In this document: one piece after another, positions 34,091 through 44,754 of the stretch
Layout of the letters: each line of letters begins with the position of its first letter
How positions within the stretch are numbered: position 1 is the first letter of the stretch
From: Asterella californica
Lineage: Eukaryota; Streptophyta; Marchantiopsida; Marchantiales; Aytoniaceae
Length of the DNA: 64,000 bases
Assembly: GCA_036924285.1 (NCBI GenBank)
Contig: JAYKYS010000017.1
Location: forward strand, 353,501 to 417,500
Direction: 5' to 3'
The notes under the pieces: generated by a model
Seen by the model: the letters and a program-made list of their open reading frames with translations, nothing else
Database searches by the model: none
What the model was told of the DNA's origin: nothing
Position numbers and translations under genes: made by a program

Positions 34091-36104
34091 GACCAACTAG
34101 TATGTAAATTATGCATATAAGTGCGTTTTGCGCACAATTGTAAAAGTTGTGGTGTAATGGGTTCTAAAACTTTGATCTTATGAGCTTAGAATGCTCTATT
34201 ATCTGCTGGGGGTCTCCATGGGACAGAAAAGGACAAGGTTGAGTCCTTTAACTTCCCATTGGTCCTCCAAAAAGAGAAGATAACTTATCATCTACCTAAG
34301 TGTGCGCTCTGGGAGGATCGGGGCACTTTGACGAGGGATTTTGGTGAGGGCATGGGCGGAGAGCTCTCGACGGGAGGAGCAATCTGACCACAAATTTCAC
34401 TCGATTTGGAGGTCCAGGGCATACGTTATGACGATTTGAAGTTCGTAGAGTGATGAGAGTACATAGCTTTCTCTTCCGATTATAAGATTAAGGAGTTTGA
34501 GTGATTGAGCCGTCAGATTGAGACCAGATTTCATGAGCTTGTAGTCTGTCAGTTGCTGAAGCTCTGACCACAAATTTCACCACCGGATGTTCTGCGGATT
34601 GAGCGCAATGGCGATTTGAAGGCGATGGGGTGCAGAAAGTTCTCAATCTGGAGCAGCAAGTTTGCAGATCTATGGAGGATGATCCGAACGGTCAAATCGA
34701 CTCAAATTTCCTGAGTAGTGAGTTTACCTTCTGAATTGATAGCACAGGAAGTTTGAGTGAAAGTGGACGGTTCATTTAGGCGAAGAAGCTTCTGTCCTGA
34801 ATCTGAGATTGGAAGTGCGTGTTAGTTTCTATGAATTTGTGTTAATTTTGGGAGGAGATCTAGCCGTCAGATCTTCTTGAAATTTGACCTGTAAGTAGAG
34901 ATTTTAGTATCCTACCTACGTGGCAAGTTTGAGAGGAGACTGAGCTGTAGATCTGTACCTATCAAGTGTGAAATTTCGCTGTTTTTTCTGCCGAGTTGTA
35001 TCGGCAACGATATCTACTCTAGGTCTCGAGTCTGTTTGCGGCAGCTGGCAGAAAAGTATCCAGTACGACGTTTGTATTGCTTTGGGGAGTATTCTAGGCG
35101 TAGATAAGACTCTAGCGACCTACGTTGTAACCACGTCACGTGGATGTTAGGTTCGCACTCAACGTGGCAAAGTGCGATCCTTGACTTGTAAAGTCGACTA
35201 CCTGTCTAGCCTAGTCTCTAGTATTGGGATATGTTACGGTGCTTGCATTAAACCTTCCACCCAGACGACCTACACGTGGATGAGTATGACGGCACCAAAC
35301 ATGCGATCTGCATGTGTGCCACCTCATCGACCCGTGTGGCTTGGGTTGCTCGGTTAGGGAGCTTGCATCTATCCTTGTTTTTGTGTTCGTAACTTTTAAG
35401 CAAAGGGGAGTGACCTGTGTGGGGACATTCGACCTTGAGAAATTCAAGAGATTGTTCGTGAAGAGGTCGTGGTGATCTTATGAGATTGTATCGGAGTTTT
35501 AGGGATCAAGATACCTTTGTAGTTGGAGTGCACATGTTGTGAGAGATGGACGAAGGACTCTACTTACTGCCCAGATTTCCTTTTCGAAACCCTTTCTAGA
35601 TTAACCTGATGTACATGGAACGAGTTCATTTTCAACAGTTTCTGATAGGATCCTTCGGGCATAACTTTACCGCGCAAGTCATGCTCTCGCCTGTCCCTGT
35701 GATCTTACCTGTTGTCATTTACGGCCAAGAATGGGATCTCACCGTCTTTATCCTCATCTAACGAAGGATGGATCTAAATCAGCTCCCTCCTGTAAACTTT
35801 AACACCGGGTGCGAGATAAGATACATCTGTCGACCCAAAGCTATGTACGAAGCCCTAGTAGTGAGAAACTTCGGAGAGGAATATTATCGAGAGATCATGT
35901 CATCGCATATCCCGTTTGTCGTGCTCATGATCATCCAACGTTTTCGTGTAGTTATCTTGACCCTTTACTGAAAGAAAGAAAGTGCTTAGTTATCGAGGAA
36001 GTCAGAGAGAAATCTACGAGATACTAGTCGCTCTGCTGTGCATCGATCGCTAATCACAGCCAGAAGGTACGTCCTTGCTCAAAGGAAAGGCTCTCGCTAC
36101 GACA
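34078..36104 (+). repeat. 3' LTR of gypsy G1 (about 2027 bp)
   Basis: It follows a polypurine stretch ggagggggtgaa, begins TGTCCTGTTGTAGG and ends CTACGACA. It is about 30 bp longer than the 5' LTR because it keeps the block between two cgatttg repeats near 34404-34435. Confidence 0.9.
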
Positions 36105-36600
36105 ACGTAGTAGCCTATCCCAAGGGGACCCTAGACGAATGCTGACCTAAGGGAATGAGTCTAAAAGCATATCGAAACATTAGTTTGAGATGTGGGTCCG
36201 AGACGCGAGTCTGAATAGACCGAGATGTGCATAGCTCCGTTTGGTGCAAACGGACGTTGGTCCGAATCATAAGAATCCAATCTAGCACTAGACCACAGTT
36301 CTTCAAAAAAATGCTAAGTGGACAGAGCTCCAGGTAAGATCGCGAGGAGAATAAGATCCCATTGGAAATTTCTCGGTGAGCGCTTTTCAATGATACCAAG
36401 AACTCCTCTCACTAACATTAGAGTTGAGAATTATGGTCGATCTCTTGATCGAGTTGTAATATAATTTTCAAAAACCAAAGAGGAGGACGAGGTCTCCGAT
36501 CCTCAGAAATATATATGAAGAGGACTCGATATCCACTAGGTCAAGACGAGTCATCCGATCTTAGAGTTCGGCGGTTACCCAATTATGAGTCATTCATTTT
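36105..36600 (+). repeat. D-family LTR remnant, right side of the G1 insertion
   Basis: It aligns with D LTR positions 51225-51720. Landmarks include gacgaatgctgacctaaggg, gggtccgagacg, atgctaagtggacagagctc, aatatatatgaagaggactcga (the TATA region in D is gtatatatgaggggggctcg) and acgagtcatccgatc. It is the continuation of the LTR piece at 10190-10235, showing G1 landed in an old D LTR. Confidence 0.8.
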
Positions 36601-38515
36601 CCTGCTTAAGACAAGACCAAAAAAAGTGCATGCTCAGCATGCGTTTTTGTCTTGAGTAAAAAGAGATTCTCAGAAAGTGAATGTTCTGCATGCACTCTTG
36701 ATTTTTCTGAAGGAACTACAGAAGACAGTTTTAGAAACAAGTATATTTGTAACCTGTTATAGTGATAGGCAGATGATTACTTGGTTAGTTATTTTTTTAT
36801 CTTCTCGTGATAGCAGATTGAATTCATTTCAAGCTACTTTTAGGGAAATTATTGTTGTTGCAGAAAACCAAGGTCATATCAGATTCAGTATGTATCATAA
36901 TATTAATCTTCATGATCATGCATAATTGTAGCACAAGACTTTTCAAATATGATTTATCACGTGAATATCTTATCCATGTCTAGATCATATAAACCTATCT
37001 AGAGTACTGATTTATTATTTTATATGTCTAAAGTCTTTAGATTATTAATTGTATTTGCTAAAACTTCAATATTAAGAATCTAACTGGGAATTTAAATAAT
37101 GATGAACCAAGATCTCTGATGTGATATAAACTATCAAAACTTCTGTTTAGCAATCTGTGGATGTGCAAAGCAGAGAAATGCATGCACAATATACATTTCT
37201 CGCTCTTTAGTAAAAGAGAGGTTTCATAGATGCATGCCTATCTTATATTTTTCTTACTCCACTCTTATCTCCAGTGCAGTTTATTATGAGATACAACTAA
37301 GATAATTTAAAACAAAAGTAATAGTTTGTACAGCTTATATCACATATCCTTCTTAACTGATTTCTTGATCTTATCTCACATGAATAATCCACGTCTATTC
37401 ATAAAAAGACAGAATGTGGAAAAACCACCTATAACCATCATGAGATTTTGTAAGTTGCAAAAGAACCATTATTCTTAATAAAAATATTTTTTCAATTATT
37501 AACGGTAGATTAGTTTTCAATAACCATATGTGTTTAAAGATAATTAGGTACTGTCCTAATAAGGATCTAATTGTCTTTCAGAAAACGAGAGAGACGGGTT
37601 GAGTTCGTAATACTTCCTATGATGAGCAAGCTACCAATCTTGGTTTGAAAAAGTAATCTTAATTTGAAAGCATTTTATTTTAAATATTTTAAATCAGTAT
37701 GAGATGAAACTAATTTTCAAAAAAATTATATAGTGCCGTGATTGACTAGACAGTACGAATGAACACGTATCATTTCTCATGTGGAAAGAGAGTGACCAGC
37801 AGCAGACAATTGATAAAATTGAGAAATAATTGCTCCTTTACATATAGAGGAAAAAACCAGAAACACAAAAAATATAGACAGATTTAATCAAACACAAACA
37901 AAGAGATAGTAACGAACAAGAAGTGATACTTGTATCATTTCTCTAGGAAGATGATGCAAGTTCTACCCGAAGACATAACTTGTAATATGTGCAACACAAT
38001 ATTCCTCATAAACGTCTGTTTTATTCGGTCCTCACGTTACTCACTTAGAGTTAACAATCGGTTGACAATGGAACAAAATGTGAACTACAGACATCTAGAT
38101 GACGTGTCTAAACTAAACTCTAGTTAGAGTCAGGCGACGAAGAGAGGTTAGAGCTCATTAACACGGTTCAACACAGTTTAGACATTATCAAGTCATTTTG
38201 AACACACGTCTGGTCGAAGAATCTAAAGAAACGGGTAAGCGAGAGAACCCAAGAGAGTGTCATTGTCAATTATTTATAGTCTATCAAGGATCAGATAAAA
38301 TTTTATGGAGAAATTTTGCTCCATGAAATTTCATCAAAATTTTGTCAAATTAGTAAAAACACCAAATTTTTTATTTCTATTTAATAATTAGTATATCTAA
38401 CAGAAATAGACTGATAGAGATTTTGATCGTCAAAGTTAGTTGACAACCATCAAATTTCTAATGTACTATCCATAATCTAACTGTCGTTTCACATGAAGCG
38501 TCCCAGTGAAGTCAC
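36601..38515. other. AT-rich DNA with GCATGC stem-loops, no gene
   Basis: No reading frame above 82 codons and no family resemblance. At 36604-36656 an imperfect hairpin pairs cttaagacaa with ttgtcttgag, aaaaa with ttttt, and gcatgct with agcatgc. Two further GCATGC-centred segments lie near 36690 and 37170-37245. Nothing else is evident. Confidence 0.45.
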
Positions 38516-39535
38516 TCTACTTCAGTCGTCCATTTTGATCAAAATTAGTCATCTTTAGTTCCAGATCTTCCTCTAGCACCCAAGTTGCTTCTTTTAAATG
38601 GTATCCACATCATTTGACCAAGTACTCTGCTCGGTTGGATTTGTGCCGCAATCGCAAAATGGTCTCCATCTCGTACTCTAATTCACTTTGCACGACATCA
38701 AGTTGAGGCTTGAGAACTTATTTGTGCTCCGGTCGGAAATCATCCTTGAAGTACTTCTTTAACAAAAAAGCGTGAAATGCCAGATGCAACTATCACTCGA
38801 GAGAAAGATCCAAAATATAGACATCTTCGTGCAAATTCTTGACTAAACCCGCAAACTTCGATGATAATTGTATTGACATTTTCTCCGGAAAGATGAAGTT
38901 CTTCGTACTCAACCATACTTCTTCATCCATTTGAAATTTCACGATGCTGATCTACCTGTTTTGTGTAACGTTGTGATATTTTGTCGAGGTTCTTTTTCAC
39001 TTATTCTTCGCATCGCTGTATTTTTTACACACCTACTGCCTTGTTACGCCAGCGGAAGCTCTTGCTTAGTAGATCATGAAACTCACATCGTTAACTTGCA
39101 AACCACAATCACATGTTAACGTTCATACATCACTTATCTTTATCTCATTTGGGCAGGACCAGAGTTGGACCGTCTCCTTAACTCTCAAGCTCAACATTCC
39201 CTAAGTCTCGACTTAGACTCGGCTAGGCTGGTCCCAAAACATGAGCAAGTCACAATGTGACTTGAGGTGAACTTCTCGTATAGTCCAAAGTCTTAAATGG
39301 TACCTCTAGCACACCTAGCGATCCAATGCTCGTGATGTTCGTTTAAGTCCATGCTCTCGGAGGATGATCAAATCCGCCGTCGCGTTCTCTAGTCTTACTC
39401 CAGCCTTTGGGTAGTTCTCAAGTCTAGACGTCCACGTCTATAGCGAAAAGCGTCTTGATATTGAACCAACCATCAGAGTCCGTCGTGAGCTATGGACTAT
39501 AGTCTCTTTGCCAGAGGAGATCATGATCAAGGAGC
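38516..39535 (-). pseudogene. internally deleted D-family gypsy relic
   Basis: On the minus strand, 39535 to about 39045 matches the D 5' LTR (markers tcgacttagactcggc, acatgagcaagtcaca, tctagcacacctagcgatcc, and the LTR end gcggaagctcttgcttagtag). It then jumps directly to the very end of D pol: about 39040-38690 corresponds to D 56320-56700, including the segments equal to LEKTQQRYTKQVNKHR and the LHPTFHVSLLKKYF region, heavily decayed. Almost all of gag and pol is therefore missing between the LTR end and the pol tail. Confidence 0.75.
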
Positions 39536-41290
39536 ACTTTATATAAATTTAGAAAAACTTCGCAGTTCCACAATATTACATATAAATAATATTTCCACAA
39601 AATTTATCTTTTAGACTGCGCTAGTGCATAGGGTATGACGTTGACTACAGCTAGAGTCATCCTCTAGCCATTGTTTTCTGTTCATGCAGCGATCACATTC
39701 GCAGATGTGGTGCTATAGCATCATCATAGAATGTCATCATCACGACCCTTAACTTGCGCTATATGAAATATTAATCATTTAATTACCGAAAATAAAGATA
39801 AAAATTTGAGATCTGAAGAATGAATGCATGTATTATTTATATGAAAGAAGTTTAATACAGTCAATTCAGTTTTTCGTACATACATATAGAGTATACTAAT
39901 TTTTGTATGTACATTTTCACTTGTTGCATGCTAAGCATATGTTACGACGTCGTATGCGAGATGTGCCTTATTGTAGACCCTGGAACAAGTGTTAGCTTAA
40001 TTGCATGACGTTCATGCAACTCAGATTAAAAAATGAGACATAATCTAATGTCACTGGACATTAGGACTCAGCAGAAGCATGTGATTAAGCTTATGGAATA
40101 TAAGAAATAACCCTAAACAATCTACTTTCATGTGGTGCAGATACACCTGTTCCCATTGTGACCATCCCAAAAGACTAGACACGGTCATTACGGTATATTG
40201 TACTGAGCGACACTTCTCACTCAAGGTTCACTTGTAGATCTCCTGACTTGCTGACAGGAATGTGGATGCTGGAGAGATGTAAAAGTTCACGTTTCACAAA
40301 GTTATCTCTGCTGCTAGAATAACTTCAACTAAATTATTAGCGAAAAGTGTAAGCACAACATACGCATATCACACACTCCTCGCATTGTCCGAAAATTGAG
40401 TTCACAAAAATGTACTTTCTCCATAAAAGTAATTAAAAATGCTCATGAATCTTAATCTTTGACAAGCACTAACAATAATTTACGATGATATATCCATGTA
40501 TGTGCAACATACATGTTTGATTTATGAAACTGAATAAAATATTAATTTTGTTTAGAAAATATATTTTAATAACTCTGTGTATATCTGAAAATATTTATAA
40601 TTATTTTATATTCAAGTACTTGTAAATTTTTTTCAAAAATTTAAAATTAGATATTGACTTGCTAGTCCTAAGTACCAAATTTCTAAATGGTAATTCTCTG
40701 ATTCTGAACTTGTACATTTTTTCATTATAAAAAGCTTGACAGGAAAACAGAAATAACACTCAAAACAGCTCTGGTTATCGTTTTGCTTGACTTCTCAAGA
40801 CATAATTTAGTTCTATATTTTTATTCGTCGATTCAAATTTCAAATGCATTTGAGATATCTTACTTCGTCCTTTGTAAACAGTTCAAGAATGATCTTATAT
40901 GAGGAGAATACATTCCATAAAAATGAATTTTGCTATTATTGATCACATTAATAGCTCAAGAAAATCAATAATCTTGATAATGTATTCACACTTTCCAATT
41001 CAAAATGCACATTATGTGGTCAACTGTGTATCATTGTCAAGATTACCGTACATATATAAAACTCCGCTTCACATCGATATTAATTACGCCACCGTATGAA
41101 GAGTTCCAACTTGATCCTTGTTCCTTCCTCATTGACATCCGTGAATGCCTTGTTCTTAACTTAATATTAAGTAGTACTTTCATGCTTTATTACAGTACGA
41201 CACTTTATTAGTCTCCTTTGTCATTAGCAATTTAAGTAACCTGAATTAACTTCTGGTAAGTATGTTTCTAAGCAAAGATATCAAATTTTA
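39536..41290. other. AT-rich DNA, no recognisable feature
   Basis: Mostly 65-75% A+T with short frames only (66-68 codons at 40899-41211, chance level). No LTR ends, tRNA or tandem array was seen. Confidence 0.5.
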
Positions 41291-41312
41291 TTCACCGAGG
41301 TCAGGTGAGTCA

Positions 41313-41482
41313 GACCATTACATTTGGTCTTGGTTCAGTTTTGACTGCTTTTTAGCGAACTCACTTGCCGTGAGGATATAATTATTAATTATGACAGTTA
41401 AAACCATTTGATTTGTGACATTACATTTGATCTTGGTTCAGTTTTGGTTGCTTTTTAAGGAAGTCACGTTGCGTGGAAATAA
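41313..41482 (+). repeat. ~60-bp direct repeat, spacing about 105 bp
   Basis: ccattacatttggtcttggttcagttttgactgctttttagcgaactcac-type sequence at 41316-41376 is repeated with a few changes at 41421-41481. Both copies end in gtgaggat/gtggaaat-like sequence. Non-coding. Confidence 0.75.
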
Positions 41483-41839
41483 GTCATTGACCAAACACAA
41501 CTGTACGAGGTATTTGATGATTTATGTGTATAAAGAGTTAGAATTTTTAAGGTACATCCTTCGTGTTGCACCTTATGAAAGTCTGTTAAGATCATTAATT
41601 CATGAATGCATGCATATGAATATTGAGTGTGACCGAATTTCACAAAAAACTCCAGCGAGTCACCTCAATCCATGAACTGAATGAATATTTCTAACGTCTA
41701 AGGTAAGCGCATACTTTAGAACAAATGCAGAAGAATACCTCTCCCTTCGCGTGATCGAAGAGACTACCCTGTCCGCTGCAAGGGCACATGGTCTCTTTGC
41801 CGAATCTTGTTGAGCAGCTGCTCAAAGGCGAAACATAAT

Positions 41840-42061
41840 TCAGATTTGAATTCCAAGCTGCCCTCTTCCATTTTTGTGTACCAGAATGGCCTGTCTCACC
41901 GGGCCTCCGTGGTTAACAAAATTTGAAATCTTTCCTAGAAACATAGCACCGAAGAGTCTCTGTGAAAGCCGAACATCGACCTCACCCGAAACAGATATCA
42001 AATGACCAAAAATTGTGATTGTGAGAAAATCGAGGATAAATCTCTTACGTCTTGCCAGCAC
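41840..42061 (-). CDS. unassigned short reading frame, possible exon
   Basis: A minus-strand frame of 73 codons with ordinary protein composition (GEVDVRLSQRLFGAMFLG, ISNFVNHGGPVRQAILVHK) in a patch less AT-rich than its surroundings. I do not recognise the family. It may be an exon of a decayed or spliced gene, or chance. Confidence 0.15.
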   Translation of the reverse strand: MLARRKRFILDFLTITIFGHLISVSGEVDVRLSQRLFGAMFLGKISNFVNHGGPVRQAILVHKNGRGQLGIQI

Positions 42062-42424
42062 TCCCCACTAAAAGCCATGTTTGGGTCATAGTTTGGTGAA
42101 TTCTTCCTACAGTGAACACACGATCACCCTTTGAGTGAGAGTGCTCATCTCAGTGACATACTATATGACTGAAAAGGAACTAAGAGATGAAATGATATGA
42201 GCCTGATGTACAGTTCGTTCGAGGTTTGTGCCAAGGCGCTGAAAAATTAATGCTTTCGCATCTTTTGTAATTTTTTCTCACTGTTTTCGGCTCAAGTTAA
42301 AATATTTGTGAATTTATTTTCGCTCCACGGTAAATTTTCCCACTGTTCTCGGCCACAATTCGTTCTTTTTCGGACTTGAAAGAGGCAAATAGCCACATAC
42401 GGACTATACAGCAATGATTTTGCA

Positions 42425-42960
42425 TGGATCCACGTAACTCGGTTCGGAGCTTTTGAATGGATCCAGTTCTGAAAGTCCTCCACGTAACTCCCTTCGGAGT
42501 TTATGCATACAAGGATGGTGGAAATACATCACGAATTATTTCATTCAGTCGGCAGTATATCGTTACGAGGAGGTACAAAACAGAACAGTGGTACCGAGCA
42601 GAGCAACAACGTCCAAGTCATTACTCTGAGCTCCACCACAGAACAAGGTCTGTATTAAACGAAAAAGGCTTTGGCGAGCCCTTTGTAACTTTATTTATAT
42701 ACGGCAGCAAGGCCAACCTGTAAAACATCGCGAAGAAGAAGTCTCGAAGGCACTAGTCTCTGGCTTCTGGTCTATCAGTGATTATCTCTGCTGTGGTATT
42801 GAGCACAGCAGAGATAATCACTCTAACCAACAAGCAAGAAAGTACAAGATAGAAACAGTACAGTATAGTAACAGCAGCCCGAAAACTGACTTCCGCTCTA
42901 TCAGTGGTGTTGTGGTACCGACCCGAGCAGAGAAAATCACTCTAAGTAATAACCAAGCTA
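42425..42960. repeat. cluster of small duplications and a perfect hairpin
   Basis: ggatccacgtaactcggttcggagcttttg (42427-42456) is partly repeated at 42480-42506. A perfect 19-bp inverted repeat lies at 42777-42795 / 42804-42822 with loop gtattgag. The hairpin sits in a unit (about 42762-42875) duplicated in diverged form at 42885-42990, the shared ends being ctatcagtg...aaatcactctaa and aaacagtacagtatag. The patch 42590-42720 has LTR-like texture on the minus strand (tatataaataaag box, then ggctcgccaaagcc). Possibly remains of another copia LTR/leader region. Confidence 0.55.
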
Positions 42961-43030
42961 CAAGCTACAAACAGTACAGTATAGTCAGTCATGTCGAAAC
43001 CTTAAGCGTTAACGGTGGGACTCAACGAGA

Positions 43031-43235
43031 TGTTAGAACTTAATGTATAGTATGAACATAACATACAGCAACTAGTTCAGACCTTTTGGGCTCATGCCCT
43101 TTCGCAGGCTTTGCCTGCCCTTGTACCAAAGTATAAGTACCTGGCCTTTGGGCCTCCTACCTCATTATTCATTTCAGTAAACAAGCTTACACATACTTGG
43201 TCTCTCACATTGATCCTCTCTCTCCTTTTCCTATA
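43031..43235 (+). repeat. 5' LTR of copia C
   Basis: TGTTAGAACTTAATG...TTTTCCTATA; TG start but TA end. The core is gggctcatgccc, gcaggctttgcctgc, tataagtacc, tggcctttgggcc: three mini-hairpins around a TATA-like box, giving a likely promoter and R-region start. Confidence 0.95.
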
Positions 43236-43247
43236 TGGTATCAGAGC
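43236..43247 (+). promoter_or_regulatory. PBS of copia C, initiator tRNA-Met
   Basis: TGGTATCAGAGC directly abuts the LTR, complementary to the 3' end of plant initiator tRNA-Met. Confidence 0.94.
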
Positions 43248-43414
43248 TACGGGTTGTTATTTTCCCAGCACAATAACGTAGGCTTCAGGTAGACCCTAGG
43301 CACAGGTGAAGTAGCAATCAGGGGACGCCTTGATTGCTAAAGCGTGAAGGACGCTTCTCGCTTAGACGATCGCAGCGCTCAATAGAACCTCAATAGTTCA
43401 GCGATAAATCTGCG

Positions 43415-44750
43415 ATGGCGAACACGTTCAGCACTAAAGGCTGGGCAAAGTTCGATGGGACGTACTTCACGTACTGGAAACACAAGATGAAACTCCAGTT
43501 AGACGCTGAAGGCGTTCTCGGAATTGTCGATGGTAGTGTACCTTGACCAGTAGCCACTGCCGTCAATCCTCTACCTGCCACCGGACCAGGTAGCATTGCG
43601 GAGTGGGATCGTCAGAGCAAGAATGCTTTGACGGCAATAAATCAGTGTTGCGAGAACATTGTTATCGGTCACATTATTTCTTGCCGCTCGGCAACAGAAG
43701 CTTGGAACACACTGACTTCTAACTTCGCCGCGCAAGACACAGTGACCCAGATGCACTTGAAAGAAAAGCTGCGAACGCTCAAGATGAAGGCGAACGACAC
43801 AGTCACATCGCATGTAAACACTTTCAAGTCGATTGTCGAGCAGCTGGCGTACAAGTAGGCGCACAAGAGCAGCTGCTCACACTCATGGGTAGCATGCCAG
43901 ACAGCTACCAAATGTTCCTACAAGTGATGAGATGCAACACCAACTTGACGTTGCAAGATCTCATCTCGTTTCTTCTCACTGAAGAAACTTTTCATCGAAG
44001 AATGCAGCATGAACCTTCGACCGCATTGTTTGCAGGAAAGAGGCAACCACCCAAGCAAGGCAAGAACGGCAACCGTTCTAAGAAGCGGACACCAGATTCC
44101 AACATTCAGTGCTTCGGGTGCAACTTAACTGGACATCGTGTCCAGAATTACCCAAATCAAGCCTCAAGCAGCAGCGCTCCACCCACTCAACCTCAGCAAC
44201 AAGGCGGAAATCAGAAGAACCGGAACCAGAAGAATCGCCAGCGCAACAACAACAACACTAGGCGAGTACTGATGACCCAGCTCTACAATGAATTTGCACC
44301 TCGAACTGTGGACCGTCATTGGTACGTTGACACCGACGCTACCCACCACATGGTATTCGACCGCGACCAATTTTGTAAGTACACTGAACGAGAAAGTGCT
44401 CTTCAAGATCAAATTCTCTTAGGAGATGACACTACAGTTCAAATTGAAGGTCACGGCGATGTTGAAGTTAAACTTCTTAACGGCAAAAACGTCTTAATTA
44501 AGGATGTCTGCACGTCCCCGCACTACGGAAGAACTTGTTTTCAGCTCGAATGTTTGACTCCAAGGGTGGGTGGTGCATTATTGGTAATGGTACTTGCCAT
44601 CTAGAGGACAAGAACAGACGTCCAATTGCCCCATGCCCGCTAAGCAATGATCTTTACTTGCTAGGCTCGTCTGTAATCCCAGTGCACACTATGTCACTCC
44701 CGCAAGCACACAATGCCCAGCTGAAGGCAGAGCACTCCCAATCCCTGCTT
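43415..44750 (+). pseudogene. copia C gag-protease, broken
   Basis: It starts ATGGCGAACACG (MANTFSTKG). Lesions are as follows: TGA 43544-43546, where B has CGA; a 10-bp deletion near 43850 between two ggcgt repeats, causing a frameshift; a one-base deletion near 44506 (gtcttgcac to gtctgcac), a second frameshift; the zinc knuckle CFGCNLTGHRVQNY, which has lost its last cysteine; and the protease reading WYVDTDATHHM, so the catalytic D-T-G is D-T-D. From 44535 the frame is again open through FSARMFDSKGGWCIIGNG and LYLLGSSVIPV into the GC island. Normal roles would be capsid, RNA binding and polyprotein cleavage. Confidence 0.92.
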
Positions 44751-44754
44751 CCAA

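Larger units (their letters stand above)
10236..36104 (+). mobile_element. Ty3/gypsy element G1, split by copia B
   Basis: This LTR retrotransposon has 5' LTR 10236-12230, gag-protease from 12299, pol ending at 34090 and 3' LTR 34078-36104. A four-base target duplication acgt is readable at 10232-10235 and 36105-36108. Copia B (13761-29582, with target duplication gcttc) interrupts gag-protease. Removing B and one TSD copy leaves an element of about 10 kb in the order LTR-gag-PR-RT-RH-IN-LTR. G1 inserted into an older D-family LTR, because D-LTR sequence continues on both sides. It is inactive: gag-PR is frameshifted and split, pol carries at least two stops, and a 21-bp net deletion removes an RT motif. 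Confidence 0.9.

Noticed and set aside
36604..36656. Known plant microRNA precursor (for example miR156 type)
   Set aside because: The arms do not contain any mature miRNA sequence I know; only the foldback is evident.
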